A stretch of DNA of 64,000 nucleotides from Cyprinodon diabolis. Taxonomy: Eukaryota; Chordata; Actinopteri; Cyprinodontiformes; Cyprinodontidae. The translations under genes and the position numbers were made by a program. Location: NCBI GenBank assembly GCA_030533445.1, contig CM060065.1, positions 8,388,474 to 8,452,473 of the forward strand, given 5' to 3'. Every line of letters begins with the position of its first letter. Position 1 is the first letter of the stretch. Positions 57,001 through 64,000 of this stretch are shown in pieces. The notes under the pieces were generated by a model. It was given only the letters and a program-made list of their open reading frames with translations. It ran no database searches and was not told the DNA's origin.

Positions 57001-60000
57001 TTAGACCTTCAATCCTGGAGATGTTCTTTCGAAGGACGACTTTGCTGCTGTCTTTATGAGCCTCTGAAGGTTCAGATCTCAGTCAATCACTACACCCAGA
57101 GTTTTAGCTGCATTAAATGAAACCGTGTGCTAACTTTGAAAAATTTCCTTTGGCTAAAAAGAAAAAAAAAAAGATCATTCACAGTTTATTTGTTTTTTTG
57201 ATTCAACTAAAGAAAATATTGGCACATCTATGCATTAACCCAGAGTTCATAGTCAGCTGGTGACACAGTCATTTATAGCTGTGTGTTATTTGCATACTTA
57301 TGGTACACTGCAAAAACAATCTAGAAACAAGTAAGGATTTCACAAATTTACCCTTATCTACCCTTAATTTGAGTAGGTGAATAAGATGATTCTCAAATGG
57401 GATGAGTGTTTGTACTCTTAAAATAAGATAATTAGATAATATACACTTAAAATAAGACAGTGTAACTGTTTTTTTTTTCTCATTTTAAATGTAAATTGTC
57501 TTGTTCCATTGGCAGAGTGTCTCAATTGACTCCTCAATTCAAGAAAAAAGAAAAATATTCTTATTTAGATTTGAAGTTTTTGCAGTGCAACTTATGTTGT
57601 TGTTTATTAAAACCTGAGTTAGACAGAGCAGGTAGTTGTTGAATAGGAGGAGCCCTAAGTTGGACACTTGAGAAACGCCTCATGTGAGCTTTTGTGGTCT
57701 CTGATGTAAAGTTTTCTCCTAACACATGAAAGGTCCCTGTCCTTCAAATAGGATTTAAACCAGACTCCACCAGAAAGGCAGACCCAAGTTTAGAGAAATA
57801 CTGATTTATTTATTTTTTGTTAACACAATCTTTTTCAACACAATCTCATGCAATAGCCACATCTATTGCATAAGATTGCGTATTTACAGAGAGATGACAG
57901 AAACAGCAGGGAATAAGCACTAAAACTGAAATTCAAAAAAAGCACTGAAGAACTGCCATCCCTTATCTTAATTTGCACAGCAAAGAAATTCTCTGTTGGG
58001 ATAAATAAACAGAGATCTCCATGGGAGTAGCTTGCAGCTAAAATCTCTTTGAGGATGTATCAACAGTAGGCAAACATGGTGTGAGCCAGTGTGCTACAGT
58101 GAAAGGAGCTTCTGGAAATGACACTCTCAGCAACATAATAAAGTTAAAGGGTTGCTTACTGTGATCATCTGTCTGGGTAAAGTCTGACTACTTTAAAGAT
58201 GACTGTAATTAGTGCAAATATCCACTTGTAGAGGCTAAATGGGGAATAAAACGAACTGTAACTGTGCATGGAAAATATTAATCACGGTTAAAAGAGGCAG
58301 AGAAATTTCTTGACTCCTCCTTCACACTGTTAAGATGTAAGAAAATTATTATTGAATAATGCTGATCTGCAGAAACGTCCAGCATTTAATTGTAGCACAC
58401 AAATTAGTTTATAAAAGAGCAGGTTATTCAAGTCCCCATAACAAACAACATCACTGTCTACATGTGGAAGGGTCATGTGGGAATGAACCTGTTCCATCAT
58501 AATGTCATAATGGGATTCAGGTTCCTAACCCACATGCAGAACACGACGGAGACTGATGAAAAGTTTGACTGTTTATTAAGAAAAAACACAAAGTTAAGCA
58601 CTGATGCTGGGAAACTGATCCGGGACTGGTCACACAGGGTTCTCTGCCGAGAGGGACAGTTTGGTTAGCCAGGATGCAGTTGGTCTTGTCAGAGGAATTG
58701 TGCAGGTCTGTACCTGTGACGTGGTTCAGGCTGAGCAGCAGAAGGGGGGGACCAGGAGGGTCCAGAGGCAGGTGGTTGTCAGAGGGCTAAGCAACGACAG
58801 GGCTCGATTTCAGAGTTGTCAGAGTTCAGGTGCAGGGTTTCTTCCAGTTCTCTTCTTGAGAGCGGGCAAGCAGGTTCAGATAGTTTAAGCACTGAGGTGC
58901 TTCTGAGAGCAGGTAGGCAGGTTTCAGCTGAGAGACTCTTCCAGAGTTCCAGGATTCGGTCCGGTTTCTTCCATAACTGGCTTAACACTCTGGCGCCTGA
59001 GTGAAGTCCTGCCGCTGCTTATATGCTGGTCTCCTGATGACTTGATGAGCCGCAGGTGTGATCGTCAGCTCAGCTCCAGGAGACCAAGGGCAACCTCTGC
59101 TGGAGAAAGGTGGACAGACCTCCAGATCCCAACACATAAACCTGAACATGCTGTGTTTGCCACAATGCAATGTATCTGTTCTTTGGTGAACTGAGACTAA
59201 AAGTTCGCTTTAAAGCATTCCACATCGGTTTGGTATAAAACACTTATGAAGGACCTATCATGCTGTGGGCTGCTGCCAAAGGTAGAATGTTGCTTAATTG
59301 CATGGTGTCATAAAGTCTTTGGAGTATTAAAACCTTTTATTTCAACTAGTAAGATCTGCTCTTGTCTCTGACCAGCTGGCTTAGACTGGAAGAAGGTGAG
59401 AAGAGGGGTGAGAACAGCAGAGAGGATCATCGGGGCTCCTCTTCCCTCCATTAAAGACATTTCATTCCAGCGCTGCGTGTTCCGAGCCCGTAACATTATC
59501 AATGACCCCCCACCATGGACTGTTCTCCCTGCTGCTCTCGGGGAAGAGACTTAGAAGCATTGGATGCAGGTCCAGCAGATTCAGAAACAGCTTCTTCTCC
59601 ACCGCCATCAGACTGCTGAATGTTGGAAAACTTTAAATCATGTCACGGACACTGCATCACGCTGATAACACCAAACTAAAATAATTCATATTTGCACCAT
59701 ACATATTAATAATCTGAACTTCCACATCAATGCATTTTTTTGCACCATGTTTTTTCTCCCACATTTGATCACTGCTGCACTTTATGGAATGGAAATGTTC
59801 ATTTCACTGCTGAGCTGCTGCTCATTCACTGTTTCATTTTGTATACACCCTGTGTGTAGAAAATGACAATAAAAGTTGTCTAAGTCATTTCTAAGTCTAA
59901 CATTAACAGTAGCGTTTCCAATAACTGAGCAAGCTTTTGTTAAAACGGTAATCTTTTAAAATAGGACTTCTTTCTCCAACCAAACAAATGCACTCAAATT

Positions 60001-60423
60001 AGGAGGTTTTTTTTTTTAAGTCTGAGCTCAAGCTGCTTTTTATATCTTTTGGCAAATGACATTAACACCAAAATGAGCTATTTGTTGCTGAAAGAAATTC
60101 AAATAAAAATAACAGTCCTTTTCACCTTTACATATTTTCCTATTTAAAACCTGTGTGTTTTAGCAGATTATTCCTAGTTATTATAGAAGGCCAGTGGAGC
60201 TGCGCTGCATAAGCAAACATGTATTAAAGACAAACATCTCACCCAAAGCCGGAGCAGAAGCGTAGGAAGACGAAGAAGCCGTATCCCTGAGCAAAGCAGG
60301 ACAGGAAGGAGAAGACCAGGTCGATGGTCAGGACGTAGATGAGACACTTCCTCCTCCCCATCTTATCACACAGACCCCCCCACACCAAAGCACCGACCAT
60401 CATGGAAACGTACACCAGCAGAC
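35842..60423 (-). CDS. sv2b: Synaptic vesicle glycoprotein 2B, 3' eleven coding exons (5' end outside window)
   Basis: SV2 proteins are 12-helix major-facilitator-type membrane glycoproteins of synaptic and secretory vesicles that modulate Ca2+-regulated release. Exons on the minus strand: 60423-60243, 52985-52834, 51019-50886, 47268-47179, 46065-45952, 45808-45720, 41320-41156, 41070-40937, 40861-40661, 40546-40387, 36025-35842. All phases join, giving 533 codons and TGA at 35842-35844; SV2B has about 680, so about 150 N-terminal residues are missing. Visible: MFS motif GGLCDKMGRRK after helix 2, FMPESPRFLLE, HDEAWMILRQVHDTN, the large luminal loop with pentapeptide-like FENS/FENC/FEDI repeats and N-glycosylation sequons (NFS, NCT, NTT), DKIGR, and tail LPETREKILS. 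The tail and linkage to mrps11 favour SV2B over SV2A or SV2C. Confidence 0.92.
36941..37138. mobile_element. Small foldback MITE, about 200 bp
   Basis: AGGGCTCTGTTCACAACTCC at the left is inverted as GGAGTTGTGCATAGAGCCC at the right. An inner pair (AACTGATTGATCCAGGTG and CACCTGGATTAATCAGTT) extends the palindrome. No coding content. Confidence 0.65.
37165..37335 (-). pseudogene. Degenerate Tc1-like transposase fragment
   Basis: The minus strand has CACTGCCAAACGTACCAAAA followed by GCTGGTTCAATGACCAGCA, recognisable as the HTAKxTKxWFND block of Tc1 transposases, with frame damage afterwards. Only about 170 bp remain. Confidence 0.55.
38783..38823. repeat. (AT)n microsatellite
   Basis: Alternating TA followed by a T-run. 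Reading frames across it are artefacts. Confidence 0.9.
38885..39094 (+). repeat. LINE 3' tail with TCTAAG and AT simple repeats
   Basis: CACTGCTGCACTTT and AAATGACAAATAAAGAAGTC, then a TCTAAG-type run and (AT)n. The same tail ends the LINE fragment at 59389-59905. Confidence 0.55.
39606..39825. repeat. Teleost SINE-like repeat fragment
   Basis: GGGAGGAAGCCAGAGTACCC and ATGCAGAAAGATCCTGGACC match the fuller copy at 53864-54195. Confidence 0.6.
40387..40546 (-). CDS. sv2b: sv2b exon
   Basis: Encodes GSMLASSACTFLLLLSFSQG and WNGLEVISVELYPSSKR, helices 10-11. Acceptor TTCTTTTCAG, donor AAAAG|GTACCG. Confidence 0.93.
40661..40861 (-). CDS. sv2b: sv2b exon
   Basis: Encodes LWQEKFKNCQMENTTFLHPK, then VSFLGSLAVLPGNIISALFM and DKIGRIRII, end of the luminal loop and helices 8-9. 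Acceptor TCTCTCCAG, donor ATAG|GTGAGA. Confidence 0.94.
40937..41070 (-). CDS. sv2b: sv2b exon (luminal pentapeptide-like repeats)
   Basis: Encodes FANIEIKSVKFENSLFENCY then FEDIKSTNTFFENCTIKNTI, a run of A(N/D)xF-like pentapeptides expected to form a beta-helix. Acceptor TTTTAAG, donor ACAG|GTGCCG. Confidence 0.94.
41156..41320 (-). CDS. sv2b: sv2b exon
   Basis: Encodes YHGLGVWFPDMIKYMQYEEY, FHFNFSLVNQVHREGEYIHD. Start of the luminal loop, with an NFS sequon. Acceptor TACGTTAG, donor ACAA|GTGAGT. Confidence 0.94.
41550..42041. mobile_element. 492-bp TIR element with perfect 9-bp target duplication
   Basis: Inverted repeats of about 67 bp, nearly perfect, start TAACCTGACAACAGCCAGAT (41550-41616 and 41975-42041). 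CGACTTTAC flanks both sides (41541-41549 and 42042-42050). A 9-bp duplication fits Mutator- or Merlin-type transposition. No transposase. The near-identity of the arms suggests recent insertion. Confidence 0.88.
42281..42547 (+). CDS. Orphan acidic reading frame (88 codons), possible first exon or captured fragment
   Basis: ATG-initiated, opposite in strand to sv2b and inside its intron. Begins MQEEESLVSGVVDESPPSY; acidic run EEESGDEDVVEEDAKAAE; then GFQPYMFEPLPRN. A QPYMFEP-like motif after an acidic N-terminus recalls, from memory, the start of intracellular P2X7-like proteins common in fish genomes, but no downstream domain follows. It may be a pseudogene, a first exon or chance. No poly(A) signal or splice partner was established. 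Confidence 0.3.
   Translation: MQEEESLVSGVVDESPPSYIFYLEEESGDEDVVEEDAKAAEAWFGVEGFQPYMFEPLPRNAASSVSSTPAEDIPMNTGTELYGKGNYS
42773..43689 (+). mobile_element. Solo LTR, 917 bp
   Basis: Begins TGTCATGATCTGG and ends TTCATGACA (TG...CA), with GATAAT on both sides (42767-42772 and 43690-43695). AATAAA lies about 70 bp before the end, as expected for R-U5. The low-complexity frames inside are not genes. No internal retroelement genes. Confidence 0.75.
44410..44965. repeat. Probable hAT-like MITE
   Basis: Starts near GCCCCATTTCCACTAGCACT and ends near CAGTTATGTTCCATTTGCAC. GAACCGTGCTGAGC-type motifs recur inverted. Boundaries approximate. Confidence 0.4.
45720..45808 (-). CDS. sv2b: sv2b exon
   Basis: Encodes VMANVMSLSAPELRLQGLFL and VIVWFCMAF, leading into helix 7. 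Acceptor TTTCCTGAAG, donor TTCAG|GTAGAA. Confidence 0.9.
45952..46065 (-). CDS. sv2b: sv2b exon
   Basis: Encodes ITNIKTPQTQEDEFIEIQSD and TGTAFQRWTVRKMTMLQQ. Acceptor TTCTGTGCAG. Donor CAG|GTTTCA is weak, but the 38-codon phase-0 exon fits both neighbours. Confidence 0.92.
46066..47178. other. sv2b intron
   Basis: Mostly the MITE at 46365-46993; the flanks show nothing recognised. Confidence 0.4.
46365..46993. mobile_element. Probable non-autonomous DNA element
   Basis: Ends TAAGCTGGGGGTACACTGTG and CTCAGTTTAAGCCTGGCTTTA are imperfect inverted repeats. The interior includes a (GAA)n-like run near 46758. Superfamily not assigned. Confidence 0.45.
47179..47268 (-). CDS. sv2b: sv2b exon
   Basis: Exactly 30 codons: NARHDEAWMILRQVHDTNWK and AKGEPERVFT, the central cytoplasmic loop. 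Donor ACG|GTAAGC. Confidence 0.94.
49259..49640. mobile_element. Dispersed repeat V, copy 2
   Basis: Shares TTCATTCACAACACCTGTC and GGTCCTTGGCCTGGAA with 29954-30400, ending ATCGTTGAAGACCTCTGAT. Confidence 0.6.
50504..50792. mobile_element. ACTGCAAAAA-type MITE, copy 1
   Basis: Ends ACTGCAAAAAC and TTTTTCCAGTG. The interior AAATTGTCTTGTTCCATTGG is shared with copies at 53528 and 57306. Confidence 0.65.
50800..50871. repeat. 72-nt near-perfect hairpin in sv2b intron
   Basis: The arms at 50800-50829 and 50842-50871 pair at 28 of 30 positions around a 12-nt loop, TTATTTCAAAGG. The outer ends read TTAACACC and GGTGTTAA. On the sv2b strand the hairpin starts 15 nt past the exon at 50886. It is either a miniature palindromic element or a pre-miRNA-like fold. 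Confidence 0.75.
50886..51019 (-). CDS. sv2b: sv2b exon
   Basis: Encodes WGFAIGSQFQMHSWRLFMFV and FMPESPRFLLE. Acceptor TTTTTTTTCAG, donor GAG|GTCAGA. A 72-nt hairpin lies just beyond the donor. Confidence 0.94.
51020..52833. other. sv2b intron with foldback element
   Basis: FB copy 2 fills 51325-51983; otherwise AT-rich without recognised features. Confidence 0.4.
51325..51983. mobile_element. Foldback element FB, copy 2, with 22-bp arrays
   Basis: Outer edges TACGACGGAGAATTAGGGCC and GGCCCTAATACTCAGTCGTA are inverted. The left arm has a 22-bp tandem repeat (core AATAAAGTCGTAACATTAC, about 51370-51565); the right arm has its complement. Reverse orientation to copy 1. Confidence 0.75.
52834..52985 (-). 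CDS. sv2b: sv2b exon
   Basis: Encodes IGGSIPIVYTYFTEFLQMDK, RGEHLSWLCMFWMLGGLYAS and WGIIPHYG. Acceptor CTGCTCAG, donor TATG|GTAACA. Confidence 0.94.
53528..53797. mobile_element. ACTGCAAAAA-type MITE, copy 2
   Basis: Ends CACTGGAAAAGGATCTAGAA and TTTTTTTGCGGTG; the interior matches copies 1 and 3. Confidence 0.65.
53864..54195. repeat. Teleost SINE-like repeat with CATC microsatellite
   Basis: Begins with (CATC)n, then GAACAGGTCACCAGTCCACC and GGGAGGAAGCCAGAGTACCT. A partial relative lies at 39606. Confidence 0.7.
55926..56273 (+). mobile_element. Solo LTR, 348 bp
   Basis: Begins TGTTAGGTT and ends AACCTAACA, with a perfect 5-bp duplication GTGGG (55921-55925 and 56274-56278). AATAAA near 56132 precedes the putative R-U5. 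No internal genes remain. Confidence 0.82.
56835..56878 (-). repeat. tRNA-SINE head, reversed
   Basis: Reverse complement reads GTGGGAGTGATTGCATAGTG then GTTAGGGCATTGGGC, A-box-like and similar to the SINE at 17219. Confidence 0.5.
57306..57597. mobile_element. ACTGCAAAAA-type MITE, copy 3
   Basis: Ends CACTGCAAAAAC and GTTTTTGCAGTG are perfect inverted repeats, the best-preserved of the three copies. Confidence 0.75.
58503..59134 (-). mobile_element. Solo LTR, 632 bp, minus strand
   Basis: On the minus strand it begins TGTTGGGATCTGG and ends CCATTATGACA, with TTATG duplicated on both sides (plus CATAA at 58498-58502 and 59135-59139). A TATA-like ATATAAGC and a late AATAAA fit an LTR read from the minus strand. 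Confidence 0.8.
59389..59905 (+). mobile_element. LINE 3' fragment (CR1/L2/Rex-type reverse-transcriptase tail)
   Basis: Frame encoding RTAERIIGAPLPSIKDISFQ then RCVFRARNIINDP, the conserved end of many CR1/L2/Rex LINE reverse transcriptases, then frame damage and a 3' tail ending AAATGACAATAAAAGTTGTC. 5'-truncated. Confidence 0.65.
60243..60423 (-). CDS. sv2b: sv2b exon (first in window)
   Basis: Encodes LLVYVSMMVGALVWGGLCDK, MGRRKCLIYVLTIDLVFSFL and GYGFFVFLRFCSGFG, helices 2-4 with the MFS motif. Acceptor TTTGGCAG, donor TTTGG|GTGAGA. The acceptor phase requires an upstream exon ending in one codon base. Confidence 0.93.
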
Positions 60424-62044
60424 CTGCCAAATACACACAGGCATGTCAATAAGAAACATACAGATATCTCACACCTTCCCCTCAGAGCACCAGGAGCCAC
60501 AGCAGCAGGTTCAGGAGCTCCACCAGGGGTCTCTCTTCACCCTCATATGAACACAAGTACAGAGGAATCAGCAACCTTCATGCATTTTTTATTTTTTCAG
60601 TGTGATGCAGCCTCTTTTTATGCGAGGTCAATCCAACACCGGATGTTTCTGTATATTCATTAAGGAGTGAAAACACAGACTGGTGAGCTGTTGGAGACGT
60701 CTGCAGAGAACTCGCCCTCAGCGTTGTTCTCCTTTGACAAGTGTTGTTTTAGTTGTCATATTTCCTATGTGCAACATTTTATTGTTTGCTGGAATACAAG
60801 GCTTCTTGCGTCATAGTGTTCTTTAATGGCAAACAGGACAAACCTTCAAAGAGCAGCTGGTCCTGCTTGCAATTTCTTCTCCTCTGAAGGAGAGTTAAAT
60901 GTTTTATTTTTTTCTGTTAAATTTCTATCAATTCTCAATACCAGCTTGGGTCAACCACTCCTCCTTAAAGCTTTAGACCAATACTTACTTCCTGTCTGCC
61001 CTTGGTTTTTACTACACAGTCCTAATTACTGTGGGCATAAGCAGCTTACCGGCACGTGGAGCCATAGTGTGCATCGTGCACCTTCCCAACAGATTACAAA
61101 AGCATCCAAATGCTCCACACAGCACGCCACACACCCCATTCAACAAGACACTGCACAGGACACCAGGAGAGGAAGAGTCAAAGTCATCAGAACACCTATT
61201 AACTTGACAATTTGATGCTTTAGAGAGTGAGTGAAGCTGTGCAAAGCCAGTGCACTGACAGGTTGAAAGGATGGACTACAAAGTGCTGCATAACCTTAAA
61301 TTAGGTGTCCTTCAGCGTATTGAAACTACTGAATACCTTCAGGTCGAAGGAGAATTAGTCTTTTCTTTTAACCATTAAAAGTGAAGCATTGTTTCTCAAT
61401 CTCAAACTTGAAGAAGATCTTGTAACCATGAAGGGATGTAAATCCAACCAAATAAACTATACAGTTTACAGAACATTATGAAATAATCTACTTTACTGAT
61501 GTGTTTCCACTGATGAGCCCAGTTTTTGTCTCATTGTCTGACTAAGTGGCTTAAAGAAGTTTTCAGAGTCAAAATTGGCTCAAATCAAGGAATCACTGAG
61601 GATCTGGAGCAGCAATCATGTTCATTTTTTTTTCTTCTTCTCAATGAATGTGACGGTTGTTAAAGTACTGATTGCAAAAAGAAAAAAAAAAAAATTACAA
61701 CGTGGTAACTTTGTGAGACTATATGAATTTTGATTTTGGAAAGGAAAAAACTTAAGTAAAGATGGGAAATTCTTTGTTGCGATCCCTCTGGATAATAACG
61801 CTGTTTTTAATATGAGATGATATGAAGTTAAAGTTATTTTTCTTCAAAAAAAAAAAAAAAAAACCTCTAACTCAGATCTGCTAAACATCAGTTGTCTGCT
61901 CTTTCCAAAGCACATCAACTGTATCTTGATCTAGACTTTGATTACTGTAGGCCTTTGTTATATGTGCATATGCCTAAATCTAAACCTGGGGTCTGCAAAC
62001 TGCTCAATACACTCACTTACACACAGCCCACCCGAACGCCCCAT

Positions 62045-62402
62045 TTGGAACCGCATATTAATACTTGTGCCATTTTTGGCACCGATACCGATACCCAATG
62101 CAGTATCAGGCAATACCGATACAGTCTGTTTGAAATTGATGTGTGTGTGCATATATTTGAAGAACTTTATACTACTTGGATGTAAAATAATGCCATCATG
62201 GCTTTGTCAAGCTGCTGCCTACCTTTGTTAAGCAGGAAAAAGAATAATACAAAGATAATCCATTAGAACTTTTTATTGCCTACATGGAATGGATGACAAT
62301 TGTTGAATAAAATTTTGGCTCTCAAAATGGTATCAGTGCCCTATTTTTCGGTACTCGCCGATACCACCATAGTGATACTGGTATCGGTATCGGTGCAACA
62401 CT
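62045..62402. mobile_element. hAT-like remnant with TATCGGTATCGG end
   Basis: GGTATCGGTATCGGTGCAAC at the right end and GATACCGATACC near the left form imperfect inverted ends. The left boundary is unclear. Confidence 0.45.
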
Positions 62403-62849
62403 AATTACTACTCAAATCTTTTAAAAGAATATTTGTTGGCATTTTCAAACAACCTATTGTTTATATTTTAAAATAAAGAATTATAAGAAATATTTTATGG
62501 GAAAATTATATCAGTGGAAAATTACAGTAAGCAAAAACATGTAAATGCTTCCAAATAAAATAAGAAAATAGAAATAAAAAATGATGGATTATTTATGTAA
62601 CATTCTGGTGTGAAAAGGCCAATGATTCCAAACAAATCAGAAAAACAGCTAAAATAGAACTTGTTATTTTGTCTATAATTAAGATATAAAGTGATTCTTA
62701 AAAGCTTTCAGCCATAGTTATTAAGAGCCAGTGTGGAATGTCACAGGTCTTTGACCCCTATTTTAAACCTTCTAACCTAAATATTTAGCCTTATTAGCTG
62801 AGAGGTGAATCTTAGCCTTTTGCTGCCTGGTTTCCCTGCAGGATTGATT

Positions 62850-63460
62850 GTGTTTTCAAGCTCTGATCAGATTCCTTGTCCTTGCAGAATGAAACATCCC
62901 CACAGCATGATGCTGCCACTGACATGTTTTGGGGGTTGTGTGTTGAGGGTTATGTGAAGTTTTTTTTTTTTTTCTCCAACTTGCACATCATTTTAGATAA
63001 AACAAGTTGAAGGTTTTTTTCTCCAATCTCACCAGAGCAACTTTATCTCCTTTTTTGCTGTATCTGTATGTGGGTTGTGGCAACTTATCTAAAAATGATG
63101 CTTGAAGACTGCCTTGTGACAATTCTTTTCTTTTTGCCAGAATTGTAGATTGGAAAACTAAGAACTAACCCATCAACAACCTTTCCCAGCTGAGGGCCTC
63201 CTGCCTGATTGATGCTTTCCTTAACCGACCTGTCACGTCTGATAGACGACCACGTCACCAGCATGTTTGGAGCTCTATTGTGTTTTTGTTTCTATTTCAG
63301 GCTGATGGATTGAACAATGGTCAGTGAGATGTTCACAGCTTTTTGTGACCTAAAACTGGTGAATGTCTCTACAACCTTCTCACCGACCTGACTGCTGTGT
63401 CCTTTGGTCCTCATGATGGTGTTTGTTCACTAGTATTTTCTAACAAACAGAGGACTTTAA
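62850..63460 (-). pseudogene. Decayed Tc1-like element
   Basis: AATGAAACATCCCCACAGCA, GCATGATGCTGCCAC, and TTTGGTCCTCATGATGGTGT followed by TCTAACAAACAGAGGAC, in the usual order of a Tc1 element read in reverse. No intact frame. Confidence 0.6.
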
Positions 63461-63833
63461 ATTTGACCTGTTTGTCCTTTTTGTTTTTATTTAGAAAAAA
63501 CTGGTTAACCTTGGCTTCTGGACTTTGGGGGGGGGGGGCTGGAGTACCCAGGATGAACCTATAAATGCACAAGGAAAACAATCAACTCTGATGCTAAGGG
63601 GGGCAAATTCAGAACCTTCTTGTTGCTGCATTGTTCGAGGTCTCAGTCCTCGATATATCTGCTCTGGGTCTGTTGTTACCAATCTGCATATCTTTCCCCT
63701 CTTCCTATCCCATTTCTGGTCTTATAATTTTTCCCACAAAACATAAATATTAGTTAAAATAGTACTAAAGGACCTTCAGTTTTGGTCAATTTTGGCTCCC
63801 CCAGTGGAAAACATAGACAACATTTCCCATGAG

Positions 63834-64000
63834 TGTCATGATCTCTGCACTGATGCCTGGTCTGATTACTCATTTCACAAACCTGCCTATCTCTGCCCAG
63901 TTCTCATTACCCGCTCATCTGATCCACCTGCATTAGTCACTCTATAACCAGTCTTCAGACCAGTCATCGGTGCCAGATTATTTCAAGCCTTTTGTGAGAC
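63834..64000 (+). mobile_element. LTR-like start, cut by window edge
   Basis: TGTCATGATCTCTGCACTGA resembles the start of the LTR at 42773. The other end is outside the window. Confidence 0.4.

Larger units (their letters stand above)
55470..57780. repeat. Old dispersed teleost repeat, broken by later insertions
   Basis: Body segments (about 55470-55760, 56885-57300 and 57600-57780) carry phrases such as CCTGGTCCTGCTACGACATT and TCAATCCTGGAGATGTTCTT. A solo LTR, a reverse SINE and an ACTGCAAAAA MITE lie inside. Boundaries approximate. Confidence 0.5.
52986..60242. other. sv2b intron, 7.3 kb, repeat-rich
   Basis: Carries two MITEs, a SINE-like repeat, a dispersed repeat split by a solo LTR, a second solo LTR and a LINE fragment. 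54200-55380 is AT-rich with nothing recognised. No exon. Confidence 0.45.
60424..64000. other. sv2b upstream intron (to window edge)
   Basis: No reading frame resembling the missing SV2 N-terminus was found, so that exon lies beyond 64000. A hAT-like remnant, a Tc1 remnant and an LTR start are present; 60600-62000 shows nothing else recognised. Confidence 0.5.

Noticed and set aside
61892..62231. 97-codon frames near 61900-62230
   Set aside because: They fall in a hAT-like remnant and AT-rich DNA, overlap each other in different frames, and do not resemble the missing SV2 N-terminus.

Overview
The window is nuclear DNA of a ray-finned fish, probably a percomorph teleost. It has long spliced genes with GT-AG introns, a fish-type pronociceptin, and intron and intergenic DNA crowded with teleost-style dispersed repeats (hAT-like, Harbinger-like and TTAA-flanked non-autonomous elements, Tc1 remnants, LINE tails, tRNA-SINEs, solo LTRs). 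No prokaryotic or viral gene set is present. The supplied reading frames sometimes begin at TTG or GTG, so starts were re-chosen at ATG codons and exon ends were set by splice sites and phase.

Layout. (1) 1-1400, plus: last coding exon and 3'UTR of a pronociceptin gene (pnoc). (2) About 4030-25080, plus: a complete pdpr gene (regulatory subunit of mitochondrial pyruvate dehydrogenase phosphatase), 17 coding exons, frame intact, 892 codons from the first ATG. (3) 30799 down to 25518, minus: complete mrps11 (mitochondrial ribosomal protein uS11m), six coding exons, 195 codons, convergent with pdpr. (4) 60423 down to 35842, minus: the last eleven coding exons (533 codons) of a synaptic vesicle glycoprotein 2 gene, best matched to sv2b. 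The exon or exons for roughly the first 150 residues lie beyond the right edge.

The genes are not an operon. Two are nuclear genes for mitochondrial proteins (pdpr, mrps11) with ETS/GABP-like sites upstream, and two are neural (pnoc, sv2b). mrps11 beside sv2b agrees with their shared location on human chromosome 15q, as I recall it; pnoc and pdpr are on other human chromosomes.

The most unusual non-genic structure is a 2.5 kb minisatellite of 23-bp units in pdpr intron 9. A second, unexpanded copy of the host transposon in intron 13 shows that the array grew inside the element. Other points of interest are a 72-nt near-perfect hairpin 15 nt downstream of an sv2b splice donor, a 492-bp inverted-repeat element with a perfect 9-bp target duplication, four solo LTRs with target duplications, paired foldback elements, an 88-codon orphan reading frame in an sv2b intron, and interleaved transposons ending about 20 bp from the putative pdpr promoter. 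No wholly new multi-gene system was seen.
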